DNA from: Biancaea sappan
Lineage: Eukaryota > Streptophyta > Magnoliopsida > Fabales > Fabaceae
Reading direction: 5' to 3'
NCBI GenBank assembly: GCA_037074585.1
Contig: CM073500.1
Location: 50,264,787-50,328,786, forward strand
DNA: 64,000 bases
Shown here in pieces: positions 33,441 through 46,841 of this stretch. Numbering within the stretch: the stretch's first letter is position 1; each line of letters opens with the position of its first letter. The notes beneath the pieces were generated by a model. That model had not been told where the DNA came from. It searched no databases and saw nothing but the letters and a program-made list of their open reading frames with translations. The position numbers and the translations under genes were made by a program.

Positions 33441-34504
33441 TCATTGTCTTGATTTTTAAAGACTCTCATAAAATCTAGATCGTTGATCTCTAATGTCAAT
33501 AATCTAGATCTATCCAACGAAGTGTTAACCAATAGAGAATTCAGATTCTACTCAACTTTCAAGACTCAACCCTCAACTTATTCATTAGCTCATTTATATT
33601 TCATTGATTATCTTGAAAAATATTACATCAATATTCATTTAGTCTATGAAATCTTACCGTCATTATTGATTTTTTCTTTCTTTTGATTCCCACAAATATA
33701 TTTCACCGAAAGCAATCCTACTTAAAGCATAGGCACACTTCTATTTATTGGAGAGCTAGCCTCAATCTCGTTGTTTTTTTTTAATGTCAATTTAATCTTC
33801 ATTAATAAGATTAGAATTAAATTGATATAATTAAATTTCTAAAAAAAATTGATCAGATATCTTTCAATATTTGCTTTAGAAATCCATTTTGGTTTATTCT
33901 CTATACTAAAGCTAATCTAAGTCTAACTCATACCTAACCTAAGAGAAAAAACATAAAAAAAAAAGCCTCGATAAAATCTTACAAACCTATGAGGTTAATG
34001 AATTTGTGAATTTAAATGCGCACACAATTTGAATAAAAATAAACTAATATTAATTATTCGATGTTTGGATAAATTATATATTATATTTCTAATTATTTTA
34101 AAAAATTACACTCAATACTCTTACTATTTGAATACATATACTAAAAACTTTTTATAAATTAATTTATTCAAAAACTTAATTTTGCACAACACAAAATTAA
34201 AATACATAAATTTTAATTTTATATTAAAGTCTAACTCTTACTATTTTAATATAATTATTGTTATTTTATTTTTAATAACACAACTTAGTATTTGTATTTT
34301 TCAACAATACTACAGCAAAATAAACTTTTTTTAATAGGAAATAAATTAAAACGGGGTTAATTATAATATTTAAATTAAGCGAAATTTAAATAAAGAGACT
34401 CTACAACAGAATTCGCACCAAAATTACCCAATATATTTGATCTAATATATTTCTATTATTTCAAAATTATTTTCAGCGTCTTAGAGTATTCATATTGTCA
34501 AGAT

Positions 34505-34985
34505 CATTGTTGTAAAAACCAAACTAGATCAGTCAGTTCAATTGGTTGGAGTGGAAACTGGCTAGAAAATTAGTTTGGAATAATTCTTAAAATCACTGAG
34601 TGGTTGAACTGATCAAAAATCGATCAAACTAAGTAAGAACTGATGTTAAATAAATCGATTTACTTATTTTTTTGTATTATTTTTTATTTTTCTTATTTTA
34701 TAGTCAGGTAGTGAAAAAATTAATATTATATATCAACCAATTTTAGTAAATATACCAATATATTGGTATTTTATCAATTTGATATGAGTAAATATTATCT
34801 TGATTGATAATATTTTCTTGTTATTTGATCAAATCTTATTTTTAATTGAATTTTTAAATTTATATTTATAGTTTTAATTATGTATATTATTTTTTAATAT
34901 TTTTAAAATATATCAATTTGATTATAGTCTGATCATTAATCCTTGAACTAGTACTTTTACCGATATGATTCTCAGAACCTTGGTC
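34505..34985. repeat. GGTTCAA-rich interspersed repeat, copy 2
   Basis: Starts with AGATCAGTCAGTTCAATTGG and GTGGAAACTGGCTAG, has an A/T-only centre, and ends TTGATTATAGTCTGATCATTA then AGAACCTTGGTCAAG. It shares the end motif with copy 1 at 15530. Confidence 0.55.
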
Positions 34986-36536
34986 AAGATATAAGAGAAT
35001 TCACCACACTTTTTCTATTATCATGCAAATACTGATAATTTTTTATAATTATATATAACAAAACTTGCATGTAGTAGATTTGCTCCACCCCAAGAACAAA
35101 GTGTTTTAATCAGTGAATATTTATTAACAAAAAAATTATCAGCAAAAAATCCAATAAAAAATCTTATATTGGATGTAACTTGAGATATTGTCAAAATGGA
35201 ACCGCTTATAATAATTCAGTTTTGAAAATTAAGTAGTTTGCTTAAATTTAGAATTAAACTAAATAGAGCGACGTATGATGATATAAACAAGCCACAGAAA
35301 ACAGCGTTTTAATGAAAATGGTGCGAGATTGGCGGTTGAATTGAATTAAGGAAGACGTAAGCACTCGGGAGTCACGTGAGATTTGAGAAGTTTGGTCTCA
35401 AAGCATATATTTCAAAGAGCGAGAGAAGAGAGAGAGAGAAAAAAAAAACAGATGGAAAGCCACTGAATTGGAATTTCATGTTTAGTCCTAAAGTTGGGTG
35501 TTTGGTTGAATTTAAATAGTTAATTTTTATAATTAACAGTCTTGAATTTTATGATTTTTTTATAAAAAAAATAATATCATAAAATCTGAGTTGTTAGTTA
35601 TTAAAATCAACAATCTAAACTAAGCCAAACACCCTACTTGATGATTAATTGAAAATTTATAAGTAAATTTATTGGCTTTCACACAAACCAAACCATTTTA
35701 AAGTAAATTTGACTTAATTTGAATTAGATTAATTGAAAATTAATAAATTTTTAAATATTAATGATTCAAACTCAAAATAAAAAAAATACCAATAGACATT
35801 GAATTTAACATAAAGTATTGGTTGTTCACAAAATAACAAATCATGTATGATCTTTATTGGAAGAAGTGTTTACCTTTAATGCTGGATTTTGCTTTGAGCA
35901 TAATTGCATTCAATAGAAGGTATTTGTGTGAAAAAAAAAAGAGAAAAAAATTTGAGACAGTTTCTTTTTTTAATGTTCACTTTAAAAAATCACTCACATC
36001 CAAAATTTAGAAGTTACGATAAAATTTTAATTTTGAATATATTTTTTATTAGATTTTACAAATTTCAAAGTTAATGACAATTTTTAATATATTTGTTATT
36101 AGATTTTGTAACTAATAAAAGTAATTTGTGTTTATTGAATAACGTTCTTATCATAATATTTTTATCAATTAATATTTTATTTTGTCAATTTGTATTTTAT
36201 ATAAGAAGTCAATTGAATTTTAAAAACATAATATTATAATAATTAAAATTAAATAATTTTATATTAATTATATACTAAAATATCATTTATGTGTTAGAAT
36301 ATATATAAACTTTTACGATTTTATGTTTTGAGTTTATGTTTGGAGTTTATTATCTTTTATTGAATTTAGATAAATTTTTAAATTTGACAACCTTACCAAT
36401 TGGGTGAGTAATTTAATTATGCTACTTTTAGTTTACAGCAAAGGGTCTCTTTTTTTTTTTATAAATTTTTTAGTATAACTTTTAATGAAAATTAGGCTGC
36501 AAACTTGCAATTAAGAATTAACTTTATGGATCAAAG

Positions 36537-38569
36537 TGTAATACCCGTTAATTTCAGAATATAATTCGCTTAAGAGTATTTTAGAATTCTACAACGTTAC
36601 TTTAGTTATTTATTTTGGTCATTTTTAATTTTCATATTTAATTGTTCTCTTTGAATATTATCTATGAAAATTGAGTTAAATGACTGGACTAAATATTTGC
36701 ACAATGAGGGATATATTCTAAGAATGGTGAAATTCATGGAAAAGTGGTTTCAGAATGGTCAATTAATCCATTTATTGTAAATTGACTGAATGGGTTTGGA
36801 TGTTGGGTTATGGATACCCATGGGTTATTGAATAACCCATTAGAAATATTTAATATAAAGTTTCAATAGTAACCCTCATTTTTTTCACTCAGCCGAAGGA
36901 AGCAGAAAAGATTTCTCTCTCAGTTCTTCATTTTCTTCTCAAATCCTTTCCTTGATCTTCAGAGTTTCGATTATTTGTTCGGTTCAAAAGCTTTGTAAGG
37001 ATCAAAGGTAAGCTTTAATCCGATTATTTTCCTTAAATTTCAGTTTATGTAGAAGATCAGAGGAGGTTTTGTTTTGAAGATTTTGATGATAATTCATGAA
37101 TTTCAGTTGTTTTAGAAGTTATATTTGAGTTATAATCGGTTAAAAGAGTTGAAATTCTGGTTTTGAAACAAGAAGGGAAAGGATGAATTTGTTAGAAATT
37201 TCTGCAAAAACTTCTGCAAAAACCGAGTTACTGTAGCGACCAGGGATTTCGAAACAAAATCTGGAAAATTTTCTTCGGTTACTGTAGCAGTACTGTAGTG
37301 TCGGCAGTCAACGGTACTGTAGCAGTCAACGTACTGTAGCGAACCGGCACTGTAGCGAACCGATACTGTAGCAAACCGTTACTGTAGCAAACCGTTACTG
37401 TAGCAAACCGTACTGTAGCAACCCGTTACTGTAGCAGTCAGAAAATTTTACGTATTTTCGTGATTTTGTTTCCTTTCTTATGATTCCTTGTAATATATTT
37501 TACTAGGAAATTTTCCTACACAAATTCTAGTGTGGAACAAGGTAAACTTGGACAAACATCAAGGTGAGTGAATAACCTTGCTCAGCTAATTTGATATTAC
37601 TAGTCAAAGTACAATATAAGTCCCATTTACAATATTATTTGGATAATAAGCAATTAATTTTTCATATGGGAGTATATGATGATCAGTAGAAATAAGAGTA
37701 TGAAGAAATTATTTATTTCATGACAATTGTACTATGTGATGAATTCTCACTATTTTATTAATGAGTAAAGATCTACGGGATCTAATACACGAGTGTGAAA
37801 GGGTTAAAGTCCCATACTACTCGGTGTATATCTAAGAAATCTTATACACGAGTTCGAAAGGGTTAAAGTCCCATACTACTCAGTGCATATCTATGAAATC
37901 TATACACGAGTTGAAAGGGTTAAAGTCCCATACTACTCGGTGTATACCGATGAGATCTTATTCACGAGTTTGAAAGGGTTAGAGTCCCATACTACTCGGT
38001 GTATACCTATGAAATCTTATTCACGAGTTTGAAAGGGTTAGAGTCCCATACTACTCGGTGTATACCTATGAAATCTTATTCATGAGTTTGAAAGGGTTAG
38101 AGTCCCATACTACTCGATGTATAAGACAATTAATTATATGAGTAAATGTGGTATTTGTACTTTTGATATTTTATATAGTACAGTTATTTACTTACTGAGT
38201 TTTTAAATAAACTCACACTCCCTATGATTATTTTTCAGATACAGAAAACAAAGAAGAAGAGTATCCGTTAGAAGATTAGAAGCCCCTTGGGATTACACTC
38301 TATTTCTGTCTGGTGGGATACCAGTACTTATTAATGTGGACACTAGAAACGCTCTGTACTTTCTATAGGTCTCCTAGGCTTGCGATGAGATAGAAATATC
38401 AGACTATGTATGTCTATATTTGCTTATCAGATGAATATAATTCTGTAGTGTGGAATGAATGATTAAGGTTGAATGTAAAACCTTACAGAATATATGTATA
38501 TAACGTATGTTTGAGAATTATATCAAATGAGTAGTATCTTTTCACATGCTCAATTTTTGGGATGTGACA
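36537..38569 (+). repeat. Solo LTR of family A, copy 2
   Basis: A 2,033-bp plus-strand LTR with the same ends as copy 1, flanked by the exact 5-bp duplication CAAAG (36532-36536 and 38570-38574). ACTGTAGC array at about 37225-37435; six ~59-bp units at about 37788-38120. Donor-like sites at 37008 and 37564; acceptor-like site ends at 38238. It lies only 4.6 kb from copy 1, but the different target duplications show independent insertion. Confidence 0.95.
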
Positions 38570-38727
38570 CAAAGTGTCAGTCAAAGTGGGACTAAATGCT
38601 TCGTCATAAAGCGCCCTAATTAAAAGACCTTCAAAAGTCATGCAATTCTAGTTTTGGCAAATAAAATTACCCTTTTTTATTATTTGAGTTGATGATAAAT
38701 TACTTTAGTATTATTAATATTATTTAG

Positions 38728-39218
38728 GAAAAGAAACACTTTGTATATCTTTAACTTTTATATTAAGTTTTAATTTCGTCTTAATACTTTTATTTTTGTA
38801 TTAGTTATATTTTACAATCTATATTTTTTTTTATTTCAAATATATTATCTGAATGTGTTTGGTATGCATAAAAATTTTTTAATATGTGTATTTTTTTTCA
38901 GGCAAAGGTATTTTTTTTATATCTCTAACATTTACATTAAGTTTCAATTTCGTTCCTAATATGTTTTTTGTGTCAGTTATATTTTACATGTTATTTTTTG
39001 TTTCGAATTTACCCACCATTGACAACAAATGTTGAGTTGGAGTTGCCTGAGATGTGCTATATCTCAGTTAGCATTTTTTATTAGTAGAATAGACTGCGTT
39101 AATAAAAATAGTAGATTTGAAACAATAATAAAATATGTAAGATATAAATGACTAAAAAAATATTATGGACGAAATTAAAATTTAATATAAATGTTAAAAA
39201 CATAAAAAATACTTTTAT
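38728..39218. mobile_element. MITE of the GTAAAAGTATTTTT family plus a half copy
   Basis: A left-arm-only fragment (about 38735-38860, with TTAAGTTTTAATTTCGTC) precedes a fuller copy. The fuller copy runs from 38901 (GGCAAAGGTATTTTTTTT) to about 39218 (AAAAAATACTTTTATC). The arms of the full copy are inverted, for example GTGTCAGTTATATTTTACATG against ATATGTAAGATATAAATGAC. Confidence 0.65.
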
Positions 39219-39344
39219 CTATTTTTTAAACAAAAAAATTGAATTCGTATACGACTTTTGATGCCTAGACTATACTCATATAAATAATAACTTTTGGTCC
39301 TTAAAAGAGTCAATTCAACTAGCCTTTGGGCTTATTTGGTATAA

Positions 39345-39930
39345 ATTTAGATGTTTTAAAAAAATTGAATCAAAATGAAAATGGGAAAGGGAAAGGAAAA
39401 GGAAATAAAAAAAAAAGTGTTTGGTATGATGTAAAAGAAATAGAAATAAATAAGATGACATATTTGGTATGATATTTTAAAATGAGATAATGAAATGATT
39501 TTAATGAGAATTTACTGAAATACCCTATATTAAAAAATAAATCAAAAACATAAGTCCTCTCTCTCTCTCTCTCTCTCTTTCTTTCTCTATCAGACCCGCT
39601 TCCTTCTTCGCTGATGATGATAATGCCAGAATGAGTTATGATAATAACGACACGGTGGCTAAGTAGTGGTTGACGATGACCATGAGGATTAAGGAGCTAC
39701 AAAAGAGCATATTTGAAAATTAAAAAGTTAAGAAAGGACAAAATTAACTTTTCAACTCAATAACTAAGAAAAGGAATGAGATTCCCTAACATTTCTAATG
39801 GAATGATTTTTTACACTGTAGATGAGAATGAGATTCTCTTTACAGCCACTAAAGTCTATGTTAAACAAGCATGTTGGTCTTAAAGAAATGGAATTTATTT
39901 TATTAAGTGTATACCAAACATTACCTTAGG
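39345..39930. mobile_element. Possible hAT-like nonautonomous transposon
   Basis: Ends GGGCTTATTTGGTATAAA and GTATACCAAACATTACCTTA are imperfect inverted matches. The word TTTGGTATGAT repeats inside (39419, 39464). It contains a (CT)n tract at 39558-39580. Nonautonomous: no transposase frame seen. Confidence 0.4.
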
Positions 39931-41475
39931 GTTGCAAAATACTTCTTGGGAAGAATTAATCACTAAGTATAATTAATTAATTATTGTTGAAAAATATATT
40001 TAATCCTAACAGATGAAGAGGCAAAAAATTAACGTGAGTCCCTTCAGCTAGTTGGGCCAACCCCTATACTAGCATATTAGAGATTGTCTAATACATTTAT
40101 ATGTATTTATTATAATCAATTTGATCCAACCTGGCTGCCTAATTTTTTTTTTGACCAAGCCCAATCCCTTATTTAAATATTGTTAAAAAGTTTCAATATT
40201 CCAACAAACTATTTCATAATAATTTTGGCCCCAAGAAAAATACAAAATTAATATGTGACGTATTTTGGACACTAACTAAATATAGAGGAATAAAAATTTA
40301 ACACCCAAATGATAGTGATCGTGATTATTTAAATTTGAAAAATAGAAATAGTTTGATTTTTAGACATGCCAATTTGGAAAGTAAATCCTGAGTGTTTAGT
40401 AAGATTAAGGCCTCATTTGTTTATATTTAATAAAGGTTTAAATCTAATTCATTTTTTTTAAGTGCATAATAAGTTTGAATGCATTTTAATGAAATAGATA
40501 TTATGACAAGTGTTAATACTATTTAGATATATTATTTATTTTAGGTAAAAATACATTTTACTCCTATAAATTTTGTCTTATATTTGTAAACTTTATCTCT
40601 CTGAAATTTTTAAAACATAATAAGTAACCCCCTCAAACTTTATAATTTGTGCAAAACAACTATCTTGTTAAATATTTTGTTAACTAGACTAACAATTAAG
40701 GTTTATTTGTTAAGTTTTAAATTTTGTTTGTTCAATATATAATTCTATTTTTTAATTTTGATTTCATCAATTTTTTCATAATATATGTTTAATTACTAAT
40801 TTATTTGAATATTATTTTTTAATAATAAACAATTTATATATGTTAAGATGCTAGAAAAAACAAACATTATCAATCATTCATTATTCATATTCAAATATAA
40901 TGTCTCAATATTTAGATGTGTATTTAGATTCAGATATCTTAATCTTAAAAAAAAAAAATCCTTAAAGAGGCATTTGTTTGCATATATAGTTAGATTCGTT
41001 CATATTTTAGACATTAAGTGTGTTAGTTTATATATATATATATATTAAGTGTTTAATAACTCCAAACTTAATTTATTGAATTAAATCTCATGAGAAGCTT
41101 GAAATTTTTCCAAATGTTGATTGCCCTCAACATATTTTTTACTGACATGTATTTAATATTTATAAATTTTGAAAAAAATCTTAATTATATAATATTTAAA
41201 TTTAAAAATAACATTTTAATATTTAAATATGTATTTAGATTTAGACCTCTTAATATAAAAACAAACACAAATGCTTAGTTTTCCATCCTATTAGATTAGG
41301 GAGACCTATGATTGAAACCAAATAAAAAACTTGAAACTCCAAAATCTAATTCAAATGAATTTTGGAATGTGTATAACTTAATATTATTTTTAAAAAGTAT
41401 ATAATCAAAAGCAATATGGAATTACGTGATGGCAAGATAAAAAGCATAGGATGCTATAAAAAAAGATAAGAATAA
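39931..41475. other. AT-rich spacer
   Basis: No gene recognised; predicted frames (for example near 40848-41278) are A/T-run products. A (TA)n tract lies at 41030-41044. Confidence 0.5.
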
Positions 41476-41479
41476 AAAA

Positions 41480-41875
41480 ATCTTAGTCATAGGCACAAGT
41501 TACGTTTCGTCAACACAAATGTAGATATCTTAGACACTGATTTAGGAGGTGAATGCCTTTAAGTCTTGAACTAATACAAAAGTGGAATTTTTCTACAAAA
41601 AATCTTATTGAACAAGACATTTCGCAATCAAAGTTGATGAATTTTACAAGTGTGCCTTTCTTTGTGTCCGTTTCTTATTGATGAATGATTCAACACAGAA
41701 TGGTTCATCCCAAATGCTCCTTGACTCCAAATTTCAAGCCATCGACTTTGGGTTTTCTCAGTGACGCATACTCTGAATCTTCAAACCTATGAATGATCGT
41801 CACGAGCCTCTGCGTCACTTGCGGCGAAAATAACTTGGCTTTGCCCGCTCAAATCTTATTTCAACATAAATTTTT
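41480..41875. other. Complex unidentified segment, possible LTR relic
   Basis: About 400 bp of balanced base composition in an A/T-rich neighbourhood, with no long frame. On the minus strand it ends with TGTTGACGAAACGTAAC, which could be the start of a copia-type LTR (TGTTG), but no partner end was found. Confidence 0.3.
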
Positions 41876-41934
41876 ACTTTTCTTTTTTCCGGGTTTTTCA
41901 CAAGCATTATTTGTTATAGGTACTTAGTCAATCA

Positions 41935-42200
41935 TTAGATATCATCGTTTTCGGACCTAACACTAGTTTGAGTGGTTGATTATGAATCAGTTAAAGAATC
42001 GATTTAAAATAATTTTTTGAACCGATAAGTGATTAAACCGATTAACAATTGGTTTAACGGTAAAAAATTAGTCAAATTGGATAAAAATTAGAATTAAATT
42101 AATCGGTTGAACCAATCCACTTGAATATTTTTATTTTTTATTTTTTTAAATTTTGATTATTTTATAATCAGGTAATAAAAAAATTAATATTGCAAATCAA
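41935..42200. repeat. GGTTCAA-rich interspersed repeat, copy 3
   Basis: Contains GAACCGATAAGTGATTAAAC, ATTGGTTTAACGGT and ATCGGTTGAACCAATCC with an A/T-rich tail. Same family as 15530 and 34505. Confidence 0.5.
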
Positions 42201-43230
42201 CCAAGTTCAAATGACTTTGATGGGTCGCGCTAAAAATTCTTCTTTAAAATAGACTATTAAATTATTAGCCAAAACTATCTCATTTGTAGGATTAGGGTGG
42301 AATGATTCATTAGACCCATTTCTTTTTGACAGCTCAACTCACAAGCATTCTTTACAATAAATAATTATACTCAAAACAGTTGAGTATTAAAAATAGATAC
42401 CTCTTTTAACGACGATTTAAATTGTTATTTATTACCTTATAAAAACGAGTTACTTTCGTTAAATTCAACCTCTTTTGGATTTACATTGTGTATTTGACTG
42501 GAACATAACATACATATAACCTATCTCGTTTTTTAGGGCAAAAATATATCTCATTTTTGGACATCAACATAACATAACACATGCTTCATAAATAGGTTTT
42601 GGTATTGGGCTTGATCTGTGGGGTAATGGGCCTGATCTATTGGGTGTTGGGCCCATGACCAACTGAAAAGTGGCTCCCAAGTTCTATTAACATGTTTTTA
42701 ACACCACAATTCTTAATCACTATATCAAAAAAACAAAATATTTTTTTAAATTAAATTAAAAATTATAATATTTCGAAAACCAAAATGTTAACTTAATCTA
42801 GAAAGAATACATATAAATATCTTAAACAATAGTTTAATTTCAACCTTGATGTACAAACTACAAACTTTAAATTATAACACTTCATATTTTAATACCACTA
42901 AAAGAAATAAAAAGGAAAACATTACATACCAATAGAAATTAGGAACTGGATTCTCTCCTCCTGTGCTTGTAAGGCATAGGAGACTCTAGGTCACACTGTA
43001 TTTAATGGTCCATATTTTTTTATTTTTTAAAAATTATACTAATTGTTGGATCTGATAACTGTTGGATTAGATCCAACGACTAGTACATTTAAAAAAAACA
43101 TAAAAAAATTATGACTGTTAGATGCAAAATCCAATAACCATAATAAAACACTGAAATCTCCTACGTGTGAAAGGCACAAAAGGAAACCCTTCTTCTTCAA
43201 ACTAAGTTTAAAATCAAATATTAAGGAACA
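42200..43230. other. 3' flank of the beta-glucosidase gene
   Basis: AT-rich sequence without coding potential. A loosely palindromic block (about 42945-43195) has TTCTCTCCTCCTGTGCTTG at one end and CTCCTACGTGTGAAAGGCAC at the other, with GTTGGATCTGATAACTGTTGG inside. It may be a small MITE lying in the 3' UTR or just after it. No clear poly(A) signal was chosen. Confidence 0.4.
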
Positions 43231-43232
43231 AA

Positions 43233-46200
43233 TTATTTAGGATTCAAGAAATTGCTGAACCATTGAACAGATTGTTTAGCGTATCTCTTGAGATTGTCAT
43301 TGTAATCAACAAAATAGAGGCCAAATCTGGAGGTGTATCCTGCTGCCCACTCCCAATTGTCTAGCAGTGACCATACAAAATACCCTTTCACATTGCACCC
43401 ATCTTCCCTGCTCGGTCATTCAAATCTTCATTAGTTTCATTTATACATCAACAAATTAAGGTAAAAGTATTTTTTACATTCCTAATATTTATACTAAATT
43501 TTAATTTATCCCCAACATTTTTTTTTCATCAGTTATGTCCTTATATATGTTTTATTTTTATTTCAAATCTACATTTTTTACTAACCATTCAATTAACATT
43601 TTCTGTCAGTGAAATAAACAATATTAGTAAAAAGGATAGATTTGAAACAAAAATGAAACATATAAGATATAATTGACGCAAAGAATAACGTTAGGGATGG
43701 AATTAAAACTTAGTGTAAACTTAGCGACGTAAAAAATACTTTTGCCACAAGTTAATATATGGCCGTGGGATTTGCACTTAACTTAAGAAAAAAACTCATT
43801 AATTTGGTCCTTGAAAAATTCAATTTGTCTCAATTTAAACTTTATAAGAGCAAGTATTTCAATTAGGTCCTTAAAGATTGTGAATGTTTCAATTTCATCC
43901 CTTTGACTATCAAACAGACTTTTGGCAAGGAACAATTTGAAACTTAAGAATGGTAGATATGGTGATGTAGCAAAGAAAGTGACTGAATTAAGAAAATGTA
44001 ACTTTTTCGGGAGTATATTGAAATGCTTAATTTTATCAAGACCAAATTAAAAAAATAATTTTTTGAAAATTTTAAAAAAATTCTAAAAAAAAAAAGATAT
44101 TATTACATACTTGATGGAGGCTAGTAGGCTGGATAAATAACCAGTGTGGTATCTAATCCTTTTCTCATCCTTGAGTGCATCATTAATGGAGATAAATGGA
44201 TTATTTGGATCATCCATTCCTGTGGCAACCATGATAGAGAGAGAGAGAGATAGGGAGAGTTAGCACACATTTTATAAAAGAATAAACGTGTGTTTGGAAA
44301 ACAATTGGGGAAATATAAGTTTTGACAAACCATGATTTACAAAATTGATTTTGGAAAAATTTAGGTCTGAACAAATCATCATTAACAGAAGCAACAACGT
44401 GAAACTTTTATCGAAACCATGATTTAAGGACAAAATTATATTAATGCAAAGACTCCCAAATATGTTATTTTATACAAAAACCACATTAATACAGTCTAAA
44501 TTATGATTTGTAGAAATGCAACAGAAAATCAGACACACTAAACGTCTTTAGCTAACTGCAAACAAAAATAGTTCATACTATGAAACATTAAAATTATCAT
44601 GTAGATTACTTTAACTTAAGAAATTTCTTAGAGTAAATTGTACTCTCTTTTTTTTTTTCTTTTGTACCACTGATTAAAGCTTATAGATTCCCTGTTTGGC
44701 CAGCATCCTACTTAACTAAGTAGGGCTGTTTGATCATCTGTCAAAGCCAATTGAATGATCTTGTTTAATTAAATAAGAGATCTAAATTTCTGATTAAAAA
44801 TTACATATTACATAGTTGATCATTCATTTCTGAAAATGGTTGTGGAAAGAGTTAGAAAACTTACCATTCTCTGTGATAATAACGGGAGGGTTCCCATATT
44901 TAGTTTTGATGTAATTCATTAAGCTTCTCAGGCCTTGTGGCACTATATACAACCATATAGAATTTGCCTGCAATTTCATAATTCCCAAAATACCCCCCGT
45001 AGCACATGACATTAGTCTCAGTACTAGAAGTATGAAAAATGCAGGATTCTAGGAAAAATATAAGTCAGAGATTGAGAAATAGAGAATTAAAAAGATACTT
45101 GAGTTACAAAGAATAGCATGACAAATCATATTATTTTAAAGTAAATTGGAAGAAAATTTTTTGCAACATACATTAAAAATTTAAAATGTTAAGAGAGCTG
45201 AGCTGAGTATAATATTTAAAACTAGAAAGATATTAAGTGTAATTTAGTCAAATTTTTTAAAAAAAAAGCTTGTGTAATCTAGCCTATTGAAAAAAATAAA
45301 AGAATAAATTAATAAAGCTTCGCTTTTAATTAAGGGACTGACTTACCCTCTCTCCAATAGCTTTAGTGCCATTGAATGCTGAAAGCAAAGAGTAACACAA
45401 ACAACCAATTTAGTAGGAGTGACAAAACATCAAATTATATAGCAATATGATATTTGGATGTAATGTAAGATGATTTTATTTATGGATAACGATTGAGTGT
45501 GTGTTTGTAAAACACTTAGAGAAATTTAGGTTTAAGCAAATCATAGTTTGCAATTTTGAAAAAATTTAGGTTTGGACAAATCAAGGTTTTGAAAATCAAA
45601 TCGATCATTGAATTGATAGAGACACTAATTCAAGAGTCAAAGGTCGAACTATGGTCGAACCAATAATACTATAAAAATATTAAAAAATAAAATATATAAT
45701 TAAAAATAGTAAAGTATTGTATATAATTACATATCATAAACATAAATATGCAAATTCAATTAAAATAAGATTTTATATAATTTTTTATTCCCTCATCGGT
45801 TCAATAGTTTTTTTTTTTGAACTGGTTGAATGGTCTAGTTTTAATAAATATTGGGCAAACCATAGTTTGCAGAAACAACAACTTAAAAATTTTAAGAAAA
45901 TCATGATTTGAGGTCAAAACTATGTCAATACAAAGACTTCTAAACATGTTAACCTTTACTAACATCTTAATACAGTCCATACTATAATTTATAAAAAAAC
46001 ACAACCGAAAACCAAACACACATTAAATAATGTTGAACTTACGAAGGGTGATGGCACCAGAGTCTGCAATGGAGTCATTGAGCAAAACTCCAATAATGTT
46101 AGTGGAATTTTTTCTGGCATAAAATGTAGTGTAATGATTGATTCCCACAAAATCTAATGAACCCTTTACGAGATCAGCCTCAGATTTTGAGAACTTTGGC

Positions 46201-46759
46201 AATCTGCTCCCTACTCTGCTTCTCATCGAGCTTGGATAGTCTCCAAACATCAAAGGATCAAGGAACCTGTCTTGTATGAAATTTAACAACATAGTATGAC
46301 ATTTTCCTTGAGAAATTTTTAGGTACATACAAAATTAGTCAAACAAAGCATTAACGGATACATGAGATATGAGTCATACTGAAAAATATATTTGATGTGG
46401 CACTGTTAGATAAATTGATTGACGGGCATAAAATACATAACAGATTAGACTGGTCAGTTTGATTGGAAACTGGTTACTGGTCCGATTCAATTAACCAAAA
46501 AAAATAGTTAAGAACTGGTTGAACTGATTAAAACAGGTAAACCGGTTCAACCAGTTTTTGTAAAAAAAAAAAAATTTACTAATTACAAAATGTAATTATT
46601 TTTCACACTATATGAGATTTAACAAACTTTTATTTTTTAATCTTTTCTATCATATTATATATTTTTTCTTTCCAATTATTTTTTATAATAATATTATTTT
46701 TGTCATAAAAATAAATAAGAGAATAAGAAAAGAAATAGAAGATCAACACACACACACAC

Positions 46760-46841
<82 letters not shown>

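Larger units (their letters stand above)
32100..36531. other. AT-rich intergenic spacer
   Basis: No gene recognised. It includes a short higher-GC stretch at 32225-32345, a possible MITE at 33085-33440 and a GGTTCAA-rich repeat at 34505-34985. A promoter-like patch at 35265-35470 contains a CACGTG G-box near 35373 and a (GA)n run. Predicted frames are short and of low complexity. Confidence 0.5.

Noticed and set aside
43460..43746. microRNA precursor
   Set aside because: The perfect palindrome is explained by its MITE nature: terminal inverted repeats, target duplication and many copies.
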